From Anaerolineales bacterium (GTDB lineage Bacteria > Chloroflexota > Anaerolineae > Anaerolineales > RBG-16-64-43): a stretch of DNA of 64,000 nucleotides. The stretch is from NCBI GenBank assembly GCA_016928575.1, contig JAFGKK010000135.1:1-64000 (forward strand). Direction: 5' to 3'. The notes below the pieces were generated by a model, which did not search any database, was not told the DNA's origin, and saw only the letters and a list, made by a program, of their open reading frames with translations. The translations under genes were made by a program, and so were the position numbers. How positions within the stretch are numbered: the stretch's first letter is position 1; each line of letters begins with the position of its first letter. This document shows, in pieces, positions 1 through 9,886 of this stretch.

Positions 1-57
1 CAGGAGAGGGGGAAGGGGTTGTGGGGTTGGGGGTGAGGAAAGGGCAGGGACGGGGGG
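1..57. repeat. Half copy of a long purine/pyrimidine palindrome family, cut by the window edge
   Basis: The first bases are one purine-rich arm (CAGGAGAGGGGGAAGGGG) followed by G-rich sequence. The reverse complement closely matches the left side of the copy at 50897-50986, including the flanking stretch rich in CCC and CTCACC. The other arm must lie just left of the window. The remaining bases up to 157 hold no gene. Confidence 0.7.
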
Positions 58-157
58 CTGAGGAGATACAAATAACCGTTCTCCCAAGACTCTTAGGGAA
101 GCGAACGCGGCCTTGGATGGAAAAGGCCCATCGGCGGTGTGTTGACGCCTTGCCGGA

Positions 158-1915
158 TTATTCCAAGTCGGCGATTCTCCGCCCCAACAGATCGAATCCC
201 CCTTGCCAAAAATCGGATTGATCGATTCGGATCCCCGCGCGTTTGAGGATCGCCGCCGGGCTGGCTGAACCGCCGGCGGACAGGATCCGTTTGTAGCGCG
301 GGAGGAATGCCGGACCCTCGGTTTGGTACTGGTGGAACAGCGCCAAGACAAGCAGCTGCCCGAAGGCGTAGGCATAGACGTAGAAGGGGGATTCGAAGAA
401 GTGGGGAATCGCCGCCCACTCCCAGCGGAACTCCTCGGCCAGTTCGACCGAATCTCCGAATTGCGTTTTCAGGTTCCGCCAGTATAGCTCGCACAGATCC
501 TCCGCCGTCGCGCCGCCGGCGATCGCATCGTGGGCCTCGATTTCGAACATCGCGAAGAACGCTTGACGCAGGATCGTGGCGTAGGCGTCGTCCATCTGCC
601 GGAAGAGCAGATCCCGCTGCACCGAATCATCGGATTCCCCCTTGAGCAGATTATCGACCAACAGCATTTCGGCGAAGGTCGATGCGGTCTCGGCCAGCGG
701 CAGGGTGGCGTCGTAGGTGAACAGCGGCAGGTCCGCGGCGAGCATCGCGTGCACGGCGTGCCCCAGTTCGTGGGCGAGCGTGGCCAGATCGTAGGCGCGG
801 CCTTGGTAGTTGGTGAGCACCCACGGCGTGAGGGAGGGGATCACGCTTAGGCAAAACGCCCCGTCCCGCTTCCCCGGCCGGACTTCGGAGTCCAAATGTC
901 GGTCGGTCAGGACCCGCTCGGCGAGTCCGGCGATCACCGGGTCGAATTCCGCAAGGCTCTGCCGGACGAGATCCCAGGCTCGGCTGAAAGGGTAGCGCTT
1001 CTCCGACGCGGTCAGGGGCGCGTAAATATCGAAGCGGCGGAGGCGGGGCATTCCCAGAAGGCCCGCCTTAAGCTCGAAATAGCGCTGAAACAGCGGCGCA
1101 TTGGCGCGGCACACGTCGAGCAGCAGGCGCACCACCTTGTCCGGAAGATCGTTCCAAAGATTCCGCACGGAAACCGGCGACCGGAATTTCCGCAGGCTGA
1201 GATTCTCGTTGCGCCAATCCCGAACCAGCGCGGCGTACATCTGCCCGAGGATCGGGCCTTCCCGGGAGTAGACTCGGTAGTATGAGCGGTAAGCGGCTTC
1301 CCGCATCTCCGGGGAAGGGGAGCGGAAGTACACCGTCACCTCGCTGCTGGAGAGGCTTTTCTTCTCCCCCGCCACGTCCAATTCGAACCGCAGGCGGTTG
1401 GTCATCGCCTCGTAGAGAGTCGTCAGGGCGGAAGCGCCGGTGGCGTTCTTCAGGTTGACGATTTTCTCCTCCGGTTCGGACAGCGTGTGCGGCGCCATCC
1501 GCCGCAATTGTTGGAGGAAATAACGGTACGGTCCGGAATCCGCCATCAGGCGCCGGGCGGTCGCGGATGGAAGGGATTTCCACCAGATCGAAAAAAACAG
1601 GAGCCGGTTTTCGATTTCCGCCATTTTTTGTTCGGTGTTGGCCAAAAACGTCATCGCCGCCTGATCCTGGGTGTTTTCGCAGAAATGCAGTTCGGCGTAA
1701 GACATCAGCCGCCGGGCGAGGGAGCGGATCTCTTCGCGCTCCCGGATCATCGTCCGGAAGGCTTTCGCCGAGATGCGCGGCGTCAGCCGCGCCCGGTCCT
1801 TCTCCGACTTGGCGACGAAACGGTCCAATTCGGCGAAGGCCTTGGCGATCTCCGGCCCGTCGGGGGAAGGGAACAGGGCATCGAGCGACCAGCGGGTGGG
1901 TTTGTCGATCGTCAT
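158..1915 (-). CDS. pepF: Oligoendopeptidase F, M3 family zinc metallopeptidase
   Basis: This is a cytoplasmic metallopeptidase that would cut oligopeptides of moderate length. The 585-residue product has the thermolysin-like zinc motif HELGH at residues 382-386 and a downstream glutamate (about E409, in LAETASTFAEML) as the third zinc ligand, both typical of M3B peptidases, and the length is normal. I chose the ATG at 1915 because GAGGT lies five bases upstream. An alternative ATG at 1945 overlaps the methyltransferase stop codon as ATGA and would add ten residues. Either start implies co-transcription with the methyltransferase gene just upstream. The family call is firm; the substrate is unknown. 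Confidence 0.93.
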   Translation of the reverse strand: MTIDKPTRWSLDALFPSPDGPEIAKAFAELDRFVAKSEKDRARLTPRISAKAFRTMIREREEIRSLARRLMSYAELHFCENTQDQAAMTFLANTEQKMAEIENRLLFFSIWWKSLPSATARRLMADSGPYRYFLQQLRRMAPHTLSEPEEKIVNLKNATGASALTTLYEAMTNRLRFELDVAGEKKSLSSSEVTVYFRSPSPEMREAAYRSYYRVYSREGPILGQMYAALVRDWRNENLSLRKFRSPVSVRNLWNDLPDKVVRLLLDVCRANAPLFQRYFELKAGLLGMPRLRRFDIYAPLTASEKRYPFSRAWDLVRQSLAEFDPVIAGLAERVLTDRHLDSEVRPGKRDGAFCLSVIPSLTPWVLTNYQGRAYDLATLAHELGHAVHAMLAADLPLFTYDATLPLAETASTFAEMLLVDNLLKGESDDSVQRDLLFRQMDDAYATILRQAFFAMFEIEAHDAIAGGATAEDLCELYWRNLKTQFGDSVELAEEFRWEWAAIPHFFESPFYVYAYAFGQLLVLALFHQYQTEGPAFLPRYKRILSAGGSASPAAILKRAGIRIDQSDFWQGGFDLLGRRIADLE

Positions 1916-1941
1916 AGAGACCTCATGAGGTGGATTATGGA

Positions 1942-3015
1942 TCATGCTCCCCTTAGCTTTTCGCGCAGTTGGTCGATCGGGATCCAGTTCCCCGTCCGGC
2001 GGTCGAGCGCCAGCCAATGCTCCCATCCGTTGCAGGGGCCCCCGCGCAGAAGGCTCGCGATCTGATGGATGGAGCCGCGCTGCGCTTTCCACGCCAGCGA
2101 GCCGTCGGCGCACACGCGGGCCTGCGGCCCCGCCACCGAACCGAAGGCGAGAGTCTCGCCCGCGGAAAGCAGGCCTGCTTCCAGCAGGCGTCCGAAGGGG
2201 ATGCGTTCACGCTTGCGCGGGTCGGGGGTGGTGAGCAGCGCGGCCTCGGCGGCGGCGGCGGGGACGGAATCGATCCGCCGGCGGGCGGCGTCCGCGTAGG
2301 CCGGATCCTTTTCGATCCCGATCCACCGCCGGCCGAGCCGCTTGGCCGCCGCTCCGGTCGTCCCGGAGCCGAAGAACGGATCCAGCACCAAATCCCCCGG
2401 ATCGGTGCTGGAGAGGATCACGCGGTACAGGAGGGCTTCCGGCTTTTGGGTGGAGTGGACCTTTTCGCCGCCCGCGCGCAGCCGCTCCTTTCCGGAGCAA
2501 ACCGGAAGGGACCAGTCCGACCGCATCTGCAGTTCCTCGTTGAGCGACTTCATCGCATGATGGTGGAAAGTGTGGCGCGATGTCCGCCCGCGTGCGGCCC
2601 ACAACAGGGTTTCGTGGGCGTTGGTGAACCGCACACCGCGGAAGTTGGGCATCGGGTTAGTTTTTATCCACACGACTTCGTTGAGAATCCAATAGCCGAG
2701 GGATTGCAGGATGGCCCCGACGCGGTGGATGTTGTGGTAGGTGCCGATGACCCACAGGCTCCCGGAGGGTTTGAGGATCCGTCGGCAGGCGTCCAGCCAC
2801 TGGCGGGTAAAGTCGTCGTACTCCTCAAAAGAATCAAACCGGTCCCAGGCATCGTCGACCGCGTTCACCCGGCTGCTGTCGGGACGGTGCAGCTCCTGCC
2901 GCAACTGGAGGTTGTAAGGCGGATCGGCGAACACCAAATCGACGGATTCGGCCGGAAAGCGGGGAAGCACTTCCCGGCAATCGCCGATCAGGATCTGGTC
3001 CGATTCAATGGTCAT
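1942..3015 (-). CDS. CcrM-like adenine-specific DNA methyltransferase (beta class, with RAMA domain)
   Basis: This enzyme methylates DNA at N6 of adenine using S-adenosylmethionine. Motif DPPY is at residues 31-34 and the SAM-binding FGSGTT at 215-220, the order of a beta-class enzyme. The target-recognition stretch ([13 protein letters not shown], then [19 protein letters not shown]) is very like CcrM and M.HinfI, which recognise GANTC. Residues about 275-355 form the RAMA domain found at the C-terminus of CcrM. The 357-residue length matches. No restriction endonuclease lies beside it, so it looks like an orphan regulatory methylase. GANTC specificity is inferred from family resemblance. 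Its stop overlaps a possible start of pepF. Confidence 0.9.
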   Translation of the reverse strand: MTIESDQILIGDCREVLPRFPAESVDLVFADPPYNLQLRQELHRPDSSRVNAVDDAWDRFDSFEEYDDFTRQWLDACRRILKPSGSLWVIGTYHNIHRVGAILQSLGYWILNEVVWIKTNPMPNFRGVRFTNAHETLLWAARGRTSRHTFHHHAMKSLNEELQMRSDWSLPVCSGKERLRAGGEKVHSTQKPEALLYRVILSSTDPGDLVLDPFFGSGTTGAAAKRLGRRWIGIEKDPAYADAARRRIDSVPAAAAEAALLTTPDPRKRERIPFGRLLEAGLLSAGETLAFGSVAGPQARVCADGSLAWKAQRGSIHQIASLLRGGPCNGWEHWLALDRRTGNWIPIDQLREKLRGA

Positions 3016-3235
3016 CCGGTTTATGGGGGTATTCTACCCGAATCGGCGGAAAAACAAGGGATTCGGCGGCGCGTCTACCGGCCCAAGGAGCCGTGCGGTA
3101 AAATACACCTCCGCAGAAGCGGCAATCGACGATCGACCATCGAAACCTCACCCTGAAAAGGCCGGTTTTCCGGTGGTAATGGTCGATGGCCCGCCGGCAG
3201 GTATTGCGGAAAGAAAAAAGGAAGGAATAGCAGAG

Positions 3236-5305
3236 TTGACGAAAAAAACGCTTTCCCCCGAGCTTGAAACTCTCTCAATCAACGCCCTGCGGTTCTTGGC
3301 CGCCGACATGGTGGAAGCCGCGAAATCCGGCCACCCCGGATTGCCGATGGGCGCCGCGGCGGCCGCCTATGCGCTGTGGACCAAGGTCCTGCGCCACAAC
3401 CCGTCGAACCCCAAATGGTTCGACCGCGACCGGTTTGTGCTGTCCGCCGGACACGGTTCGGCCTTGCTTTACGCCCTCCTGCACCTGACCGGATACGACC
3501 TCCCGCTGGAGGAGATCAAGCGCTTCCGCCAATGGGAAAGCCGCACGCCGGGGCATCCGGAAGCGGAGATCACCCCCGGCGTCGAAGCCACCACCGGCCC
3601 GCTGGGACAGGGCATCTCCAATGCGGTGGGGATGGCGGCCGCCGAAGCGCACCTCGCGGCGCGGTTCAACCGGCCCGGCTTCCCGGTCATCCGGCACCAT
3701 ACCTACGTCATTGCCAGCGATGGGGATTTAATGGAAGGGGTTTCCGCCGAAGCCTGCTCCCTCGCCGGCCATCTGGGTTTGGGCCGGCTGATCGTCCTCT
3801 ACGACGACAACCGGATATCCCTTTCCGGTTCATCCTTGCTGTGCTTTACCGAGGACGTCGCCGGCCGGTTCCGCGCCTACGGATGGAACGTGCTAGGGGT
3901 GGACGACGGCAATGATCCCTCGGCGGTCGCCAAGGCGCTGGCCGAAGCCCGCGCCCAGGAGGTCCGCCCAACCCTCATCCGGGTCCGGACTCACATCGGG
4001 TACGGCTCGCCCAAGAAGCAGGATTCAAGCGAAGCGCACGGCTCCCCGCTGGGGGCGGAAGAGCTGAAGGCCGCGAAAGCAAAACTCGGCTGGCCGACGG
4101 AGCCGATGTTCCACCTGCCGGCGGAGGCGCTGGCGGTTTACCGGGAATGCGTGCCGGAAGGCAAAACGCTCGAAGCCGAATGGCAAGCCCTGCTTGCGAA
4201 ATACGGGAAGGAATACCCCGACGCCGCCGCGGAACTCAACCGCCGGATGGCCGGCGATCCGCCCAAGGGCTGGGAAGAGAAAATTCCCGCCTTCTCCGCG
4301 GCGGACGGGAACATCGCCACCCGCAAGGCTTCGGAAAAAATCCTGCAGGCGCTGGCGGATCCCCTACCGGAGTTGTTCGGCGGCTCGGCGGACCTCAACC
4401 CCTCGACCTTCACCTGGATGAAGAAGCAGGGCAACTTTGAAAAGCCCGGCACCCCGCAGGAGCACATCGAGGGCGCGGTGGAAGGCGGTTGGGATTACGC
4501 CGGGCGCAACCTGCACTTCGGAGTGCGCGAGCACGCCATGGGGGCAATCTGCAACGGGCTCGCGTTGCACGGGGGATTCATCCCCTTCGGGTCGACCTTC
4601 ATGGTGTTCTACGACTACATGCGTCCGGCGGTGCGGATCAGCGCGATCTCCAACCTTCATGTGCTGTGGATCTTCACCCACGACAGCGCCTGGCTCGGAG
4701 AGGACGGCCCGACCCACCAGCCGGTCGAGCATTTGGCGGCGATGCGGGCAACCCCGAACGTGACCGTCCTCCGCCCGGCGGACGCCTCCGAAACCGCCGA
4801 AGCCTGGAAAATCGCCTTACGGCGCAGGCACGGCCCGACGATTCTTGCCCTCACCCGGCAGAATCTCCCGGTCCTGGACCGCACGCGTCTTCAAAGCGCG
4901 GAAGGGACGGCCAGGGGCGCCTACGTGCTGTGGGAATCCAAATCCGCCAAGCCCGAATTAGTCCTGATCGCCTCCGGCTCGGAGGTGCACCCCGTTCTGA
5001 AGGCGGCGCAGCAGCTGGAACAGGAAGGCATTGCGGCGCGGGTGGTCTCGTTCCCTTCGTGGGAACTGTTCGCGGAGCAGGATGCCGCCTACCGGGAATC
5101 CGTGCTGCCCAAGGAAATTCCGGCGCGTCTGGCTGTGGAAGCCGGCGCGGCGCAGGGCTGGGAAAAATGGGTCGGGGAACGCGGTGCGGTCGTGTCCATC
5201 GACCGATTCGGCGCGTCGGCGCCGCTGGCCGTGTTGCAGGAAAAGTTCGGGTTCACGGCGGAAGCCCTCGCGCGGCGCGCGAAGGACCTGTTGAAGCGGA
5301 AATAA
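3236..5305 (+). CDS. tkt: Transketolase
   Basis: This thiamine-diphosphate enzyme moves two-carbon ketol units between sugar phosphates in the pentose phosphate pathway. The 689-residue product shows the N-terminal [10 protein letters not shown] signature (about 32-41), the cofactor-binding SDGDLMEG (about 160-167) and the VREHAMGA segment with the catalytic glutamate (about 432). Length is normal for the full three-domain enzyme. I chose TTG at 3236 because a strong AAGGAAGG ribosome site sits just before it and homology begins there. In-frame ATG codons upstream (3008, 3176, 3182) would add poorly conserved residues. It is divergent from the methyltransferase gene, and tatA follows about 50 bases downstream. 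Confidence 0.95.
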   Translation: MTKKTLSPELETLSINALRFLAADMVEAAKSGHPGLPMGAAAAAYALWTKVLRHNPSNPKWFDRDRFVLSAGHGSALLYALLHLTGYDLPLEEIKRFRQWESRTPGHPEAEITPGVEATTGPLGQGISNAVGMAAAEAHLAARFNRPGFPVIRHHTYVIASDGDLMEGVSAEACSLAGHLGLGRLIVLYDDNRISLSGSSLLCFTEDVAGRFRAYGWNVLGVDDGNDPSAVAKALAEARAQEVRPTLIRVRTHIGYGSPKKQDSSEAHGSPLGAEELKAAKAKLGWPTEPMFHLPAEALAVYRECVPEGKTLEAEWQALLAKYGKEYPDAAAELNRRMAGDPPKGWEEKIPAFSAADGNIATRKASEKILQALADPLPELFGGSADLNPSTFTWMKKQGNFEKPGTPQEHIEGAVEGGWDYAGRNLHFGVREHAMGAICNGLALHGGFIPFGSTFMVFYDYMRPAVRISAISNLHVLWIFTHDSAWLGEDGPTHQPVEHLAAMRATPNVTVLRPADASETAEAWKIALRRRHGPTILALTRQNLPVLDRTRLQSAEGTARGAYVLWESKSAKPELVLIASGSEVHPVLKAAQQLEQEGIAARVVSFPSWELFAEQDAAYRESVLPKEIPARLAVEAGAAQGWEKWVGERGAVVSIDRFGASAPLAVLQEKFGFTAEALARRAKDLLKRK

Positions 5306-5357
5306 CGCCGGCGGCTTGGTGAGCGACGGAGCAACCTACTTCTGAGAGGAGCGACGC

Positions 5358-5534
5358 ATGCCATTTCGACTTGGAGTTCCGGAGCTGTTGATCATTCTCG
5401 TGATCATCGTGCTGATCTTCGGTCTCGGCCGGGTGAAGGAAATCGGGGGCGCCATCCGCGAGTTCCGCAAAAGCCTGAAGGACGACGACGAGGAGAAAGC
5501 GGCCAAGCCGGCGGAAGAAGAGAAAAAATCCTGA
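5358..5534 (+). CDS. tatA: TatA/E family Sec-independent translocase subunit
   Basis: A 58-residue protein opens with MPFRLGVPELLIILVIIV, one short membrane helix, followed by the FGLGRVKEIGGAIREFRKSL amphipathic helix and an acidic, lysine-rich tail. This is the full architecture of a minimal TatA, which forms the pore-like part of the twin-arginine export system. An AGAGGAG ribosome site lies eight bases upstream of the ATG. A Tat-type signal sequence occurs in this same window (28958-30331), so the pathway has at least one local client. TatC is not in the window. Confidence 0.9.
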   Translation: MPFRLGVPELLIILVIIVLIFGLGRVKEIGGAIREFRKSLKDDDEEKAAKPAEEEKKS

Positions 5535-5887
5535 TCGAACCGTTCCCTGCGGGAACGCGGTCGCGATCCGAGCCCTGTCCCCCGGCCGAAAGCCGGGCGG
5601 TACACCCCGATCCGTCATCGAGAACCGTCTCGGTTGGAGAACCGATTCGGTTCTTTGTGTTCCTGGAGATTGCCGGCAACGGCCTTAGAGCCGGACGCGC
5701 TGAGCGGCCTCGGCAGGCCTCCTCCGTGCGGGGTGCTTTTCGGGAGCGCAGCAACCACATCCTTGCGAAAAACAGAAGGTGCGTTTCGCCTGCCGGGCAA
5801 GAGCCGGCGTACGCCGGGGGCGTCTCGCGGCTTGTTCCGGTTTCGGGAAAAGCAGGCCGATCAAAACCGAGGGATGCCGGCCGGGGA
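5535..5887. other. Gene-free spacer with two short hairpins
   Basis: This gap between convergent tatA and ychF holds no supported gene. Two perfect stem-loops are visible: 5581-5597 (CCCGGC, five-base loop, GCCGGG) and 5638-5654 (AGAACCG, three-base loop, CGGTTCT) followed by TTGTGTT. The second may end tatA transcription, but its T tract is weak. Confidence 0.5.
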
Positions 5888-6967
5888 TCAGTTCGCGAAG
5901 CGGATGTTGAGGATGTCGCCGTCCTGGACGGGATACTCCTTGCCCTCCAGCCGCAGTCTGCCCTTGGCTTTGGCCTCGGCCAACGAGCCGAGGGCGATCA
6001 ATTCCTCGTAGGGCACCACTTCGGCGCGGATGAAACCCTTTTGCAGGTCGGTATGCACCACGCCCGCGGCCTCCGGCGCCAGCGCGCCCCGGCGCACGGT
6101 CCAGGCGCGCACCTCGTCCTCGCCCACAGTGAAAAAGGATTGCAGCCCGAGCAGGTCGTAGGAGAGCCGGATGACCCGGTTCAATCCCGGCTCGGCGATC
6201 CCGTATTCCGTTAGAAAAGCCGCCGCTTCGTCGGGCGGCATTTGCGCGATCTCCATCTCCAGTTTTCCCTGGATTCCGGCGGCGGCGAAGCGGCGGCCGG
6301 CGGAGGGCGCTTCCGGCTCCGGCTTCCCTTCGCCGAGGTTCCAAAGGATCAGCATCGGCTTCTGGGTGAGCAGGCCCATCCCCGAGAGCGTGCGTTCCTC
6401 TTCCGCGGCGAGTTCCAATTCGCGCAGGGGCTTGTCGGTCTGCAGATGCGCGTGCAGCTTCTTGAACAGCTCGGCTTCCTTCTGCGCCTGAGCCTTGTCC
6501 TTCGCGCCCCCTTTGCGCAATTCCTCCTCCAGCCGTTCGAGCTTGCGTTCGACGGTGATCAGGTCGTTGATCAGCAATTCCGAATCCATCGCCGCAGCGT
6601 CGCGGGCCGGATCGACCTTGCCGAGCGGGTGGGGCACGGCTTCGTCTTCGAAGGCGCGCACCACGGTCAGCAGTCCGTCCATTTGGCGCAGTTCGCCGAG
6701 CAGCGGGCCCTTGAGCTCGCCGCGCGCGCTCGGATTGCTTTCGATCCCGGCGACGTCGGCATAGGTGACCTGGGCGTAGATGGTTTTTTTCGGCTGGAAC
6801 ATCGCCGAGAGCCGGTCCACCCGCGGATCCGGGACCGCCACAACCGCGGTGTGCACCTCGAACCGGCCGCCGCCGATCATCGCCCCGGTCGGGGCGTGGC
6901 CGCGGGTGAGGGCGTTGAAGACGGTGGTTTTTCCGGACTGCGGGAGGCCGATGATGCCGAGGCGCAT
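5888..6967 (-). CDS. ychF: Redox-regulated ATPase YchF (Obg-like family)
   Basis: YchF is a cytoplasmic P-loop ATPase of the TRAFAC class that binds ribosomes. The 359-residue protein begins MRLGIIGLPQSGKTTVFNAL, which contains the P-loop, has the coiled-coil insertion in the middle (about 130-185), and ends with a TGS-like domain finishing YPVQDGDILNIRFAN, the usual YchF ending. Length is normal. It is a single gene convergent with tatA; a CACAGAGGCGCGGAGAG repeat lies just upstream. Confidence 0.95.
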   Translation of the reverse strand: MRLGIIGLPQSGKTTVFNALTRGHAPTGAMIGGGRFEVHTAVVAVPDPRVDRLSAMFQPKKTIYAQVTYADVAGIESNPSARGELKGPLLGELRQMDGLLTVVRAFEDEAVPHPLGKVDPARDAAAMDSELLINDLITVERKLERLEEELRKGGAKDKAQAQKEAELFKKLHAHLQTDKPLRELELAAEEERTLSGMGLLTQKPMLILWNLGEGKPEPEAPSAGRRFAAAGIQGKLEMEIAQMPPDEAAAFLTEYGIAEPGLNRVIRLSYDLLGLQSFFTVGEDEVRAWTVRRGALAPEAAGVVHTDLQKGFIRAEVVPYEELIALGSLAEAKAKGRLRLEGKEYPVQDGDILNIRFAN

Positions 6968-7022
6968 AATTCGTTCCTGGTGGAATGGGATTGGCTGGGA
7001 TTATAGCATGGGGATGAGGAGC

Positions 7023-7058
7023 CTTTCACCACAGAGGCGCGGAGAGCAAAGAGGATTG
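7023..7058. repeat. Dispersed CACCGCAGAGGCGCAGAG-type repeat, copy 1
   Basis: TTTCACCACAGAGGCGCGG followed by AGAGCAAAGAGGAT matches the copies at 31176, 57307 and 58578. It lies in the short gap between ychF and the flavin reductase gene. Confidence 0.6.
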
Positions 7059-7087
7059 CCCGGTTGAAACACGGGGAAATCGGTTTT

Positions 7088-7627
7088 CTATCCGTGTGCT
7101 CCGGGGCGGCTATATTTTTCCTCGCCGAAGACCCGCAGCACTTCCCCGAAATACACGCTGTGGTAGTCTCCGGAGTAGTGCTTGGCGATCGACGGATCGA
7201 GGAAACCGCGCGGATCGATTCCGTCGCGGTAGATCTTGCGGCACTCGAGGATGAGTTCGGCTTCCGCGAACGCCGGCGCGGAAACGCGCTTCGATTCGAT
7301 CGGGGTCAGGCCGGAGAGGGAAATTTTGTCGACACCGCGTCCGGATTTGCTTCCCAGGAGGTTCAAGGCCGGGCGGAATGGCTCGGGGAATGCGCACAGC
7401 GTGAAGGCATCCTGATTTTCGGTGAACGTATGCGTGAAGCGCGTCGGGCGGACAACCGCCAGGGCGAAGGGCTTGTTCCACATGATTCCCAAGCCGCCCC
7501 AGCTGACCGTCATCGCGTTGAACTTGCGCGAGGAATAATCCCCCGCGCAGAGAGCGAACCAGCCCTTGTCCCACTGGCGGAAAGGCCGCAAGGCCAGGTC
7601 CATCGGATCGATTTCGATTCTCGCCAT
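7088..7627 (-). CDS. Flavin reductase-like FMN-binding protein
   Basis: The 179-residue product resembles the flavin reductase-like split-barrel family, small proteins that bind FMN and reduce flavins or act as flavoprotein oxidoreductases. Supporting stretches are FNAMTVSWGGLGIMWNKPFA and VVRPTRFTHTFTENQDAFTL, typical of the FMN-binding face. I set the start at the ATG at 7627 because AAAGGAT lies just upstream; the same frame stays open further but the extra residues are arginine-rich and lack family resemblance. No obvious operon partner. Confidence 0.85.
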   Translation of the reverse strand: MARIEIDPMDLALRPFRQWDKGWFALCAGDYSSRKFNAMTVSWGGLGIMWNKPFALAVVRPTRFTHTFTENQDAFTLCAFPEPFRPALNLLGSKSGRGVDKISLSGLTPIESKRVSAPAFAEAELILECRKIYRDGIDPRGFLDPSIAKHYSGDYHSVYFGEVLRVFGEEKYSRPGAHG

Positions 7628-7833
7628 CCGACATCCTTTCGCAAAGCCGGGACTATCCCGGCGAAGGGGGAATCCGGGCACGCTATGAATCATACACCCG
7701 AAACGGCGGCGGAGGCCGGTCCCGGATCGGGTAGAATCCGCTTCCAGAAGACGGATTACAACGGCAAGCCGACTCTGAGGAAGCGTTGCCTCAGGCGGAC
7801 GGAATGGGAATCGATTCGGGGACACGGTCAGGA

Positions 7834-9138
7834 ATGCGAAGGCTATTCTTGATGGCGGCCGGTTTGGCCGCGGCCGGCATCGGGTGCTCCATCCCCGCCG
7901 CCGGTGTGGAAGTCGCAACTCCGCTTCCGCAATCTGCGACGGCAGCGGCGCCGGCGCAGACGCCGACGGCGGATAGCACCGCCCGCGATTACCTTCTCGT
8001 CGGCTATTACGCGTCTTGGAACGTCTACAGCCGCGCCGCGTTCCTCTCCCGGATCCGGGGCGAAAGGCTCACTCACCTGAATTACGCCTTTGCAGACGTC
8101 ACCCCGGAGGGCGAATGCGCGCTGGGCGACGGAGAGGCCGATACGATGCGCTTCTTCGACTCGCGGGAAAGCGTCGACGGCCAAGCGGATCCGGCCGAGG
8201 GGCTGCGGGGGAATTTCCGGCAACTGCAATTATTAAAGGAAAAATACCCGGGCTTGCAGGTGTTGATCTCCATCGGCGGATGGACGTTTTCCGGGAATTT
8301 TTCCGCCGCGGCGCGGACTCATCAATCCCGCGAACGGCTCGTCCGGTCCTGTCTGGACCTTTTCCTCGTCCGGTACGGGGAGGCCTTCGACGGGGTGGAT
8401 TTGGATTGGGAATACCCAGTCGGCGGCGGATTGCATGCGGGACTCCCGGAGGATCGGGACAATTACTCCCTGTTGATCCGGGAATTTCGGAATCAACTGG
8501 ATGCCCTGGGTCAGGCGGCCGGCCGGCGGTACCTGCTGACGATCGCCGGTCCCTCCGTTCCAAGCGTCATCTCCCATTTCGAACTCGGCCGGATCCATCC
8601 GGATCTGGATTGGATCAACCTGATGGCGTACGATTTTCACGTCGCCTCCGAGCCGTCCACCGGACTGCTGTCCCCGTTGTACGGATCCCCGCGGGATCCG
8701 GATTCCAATTCGCGGAAATCGTACAACGCGGACGCGGCCGCCGGCGCGTATCTGGCCGCGGGCGTTCCTCCCGAAAAGATAGTCCTCGGGATCCCGTTCT
8801 ACGGGCGGTCCTGGCAAACCGCCGGCGGCGACGGATTGTTCCAGCCGGCCGGAGGGCCCGCGCCGGGGCCGGAGGAATCCGGCTACCTGAGTTATGCGGA
8901 CATCGCCCGGGGTCCGATGTTGACGTTCCGGCGCTATTGGGAAGACAACGCGAAAGTCCCCTGGCTGTACGATCCCGAAAGCGGGATTTTCATTTCCTAC
9001 GAAGATGCGGAATCCGTCGGTTGGAAGGCGGACTACATCCGCGAACGGGGATTGGGAGGCGCCATGGTGTGGGAGCTCGGGCTCGACGGCGGCGCGTTGA
9101 TCGGGCCGCTCGGGGAGGATCTGTATGCCGGTGGATGA
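7834..9138 (+). CDS. GH18 glycoside hydrolase (chitinase-like) lipoprotein
   Basis: A secreted, probably membrane-anchored hydrolase for beta-1,4-linked N-acetylglucosamine polymers. The 434-residue product has a lipoprotein signal with Cys18 (AGIGC), a Thr/Pro/Ala-rich linker to about residue 50, then a complete GH18 barrel with SIGGWTFS (146-153) and DGVDLDWE (186-193), where E193 is the catalytic acid. The WELG near the end also fits. Whether it cuts chitin or peptidoglycan-like glycan cannot be told. The start at 7834 places the signal peptide correctly. The next gene overlaps by 14 bases. Confidence 0.93.
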   Translation: MRRLFLMAAGLAAAGIGCSIPAAGVEVATPLPQSATAAAPAQTPTADSTARDYLLVGYYASWNVYSRAAFLSRIRGERLTHLNYAFADVTPEGECALGDGEADTMRFFDSRESVDGQADPAEGLRGNFRQLQLLKEKYPGLQVLISIGGWTFSGNFSAAARTHQSRERLVRSCLDLFLVRYGEAFDGVDLDWEYPVGGGLHAGLPEDRDNYSLLIREFRNQLDALGQAAGRRYLLTIAGPSVPSVISHFELGRIHPDLDWINLMAYDFHVASEPSTGLLSPLYGSPRDPDSNSRKSYNADAAAGAYLAAGVPPEKIVLGIPFYGRSWQTAGGDGLFQPAGGPAPGPEESGYLSYADIARGPMLTFRRYWEDNAKVPWLYDPESGIFISYEDAESVGWKADYIRERGLGGAMVWELGLDGGALIGPLGEDLYAGG

Positions 9139-9886
9139 AAAGGCTGCGGGCCGGATCCGGCGCTTGGAGGAGGTTTCGATCGACGCCTGGCCGGCGTTGC
9201 AGACTGTGCACTGCGACGGCTGGGTGATCCGGTTCGCCGACGGGTTTTCAAGGCGCTCGAACTCAGTCGTTCCGCTGTATCCCCCGCGGGAGGACGTCCG
9301 CGTAAAAATCCGCGCGTGCGAACGGCTTTTCCGGGAGCGCGGACTGCGGCCGACGTTCAAGATCACTCCCGCCAGCCAGCCGGCGGAATTGGATGGCGTC
9401 CTCGCCGAAAGCGGGTATTCCGCGGACGCGGAAACCAGCGTCCAGACGCTCTCGCTCGGCGGGCGGCATGCGCCGCCGGGGGGCGACGTCGTTCTGCGGG
9501 GGGAGCTGATCCAGGAATGGATCGACGCGCTGTGCGCCTTGAACGGCTACGACCCGTGCCATCATTCCACCGTCGGCAAGCTGACGGCGCGGGTTCACCC
9601 GCCGAGGGTTTTCGCTTCCGCGGTCCGGAACGGGAAGATCGTGGGGTGCGGCCTGGGCGTGGCGCGCGGCGGGTTCATCGGCCTGTTCGACATCGTCGTG
9701 GATGAGAAATTCCGGCGGCAAGGCTTGGGTCGGCGGATCGTCGCCGCCCTGTTGGCCTGGGGCAAGGATCAATCCGCCGCAACGGCCTTCCTGCAGGTGA
9801 TGACCGACAATTCGGGCGCCGCGGCGCTGTATGCGGGGATGGGATTCCGCGAGGACTATAAGTACATTTACCGGATGCAGGCATGA
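9125..9886 (+). CDS. GNAT family N-acetyltransferase
   Basis: A 253-residue protein whose C-terminal half is a GCN5-type acetyltransferase: FIGLFDIVVDEKFRRQGLGR contains the acetyl-CoA pyrophosphate-binding loop, followed by FLQVMTDNSGAAALYAGMGF. The N-terminal half (VHCDGWVIRFADGFSRRSNS) is the divergent extra domain common in two-part GNAT proteins. Its start overlaps the GH18 gene by 14 bases with GGGGAGGAT as ribosome site, so the two are co-translated. Substrate unknown. Confidence 0.88.
   Translation: MPVDEKAAGRIRRLEEVSIDAWPALQTVHCDGWVIRFADGFSRRSNSVVPLYPPREDVRVKIRACERLFRERGLRPTFKITPASQPAELDGVLAESGYSADAETSVQTLSLGGRHAPPGGDVVLRGELIQEWIDALCALNGYDPCHHSTVGKLTARVHPPRVFASAVRNGKIVGCGLGVARGGFIGLFDIVVDEKFRRQGLGRRIVAALLAWGKDQSAATAFLQVMTDNSGAAALYAGMGFREDYKYIYRMQA

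Noticed and set aside
7064-7852. Long plus-strand open frame over the flavin reductase gene
   Set aside because: The minus-strand product has clear family motifs; the plus-strand translation is a mirror with no recognisable pattern.
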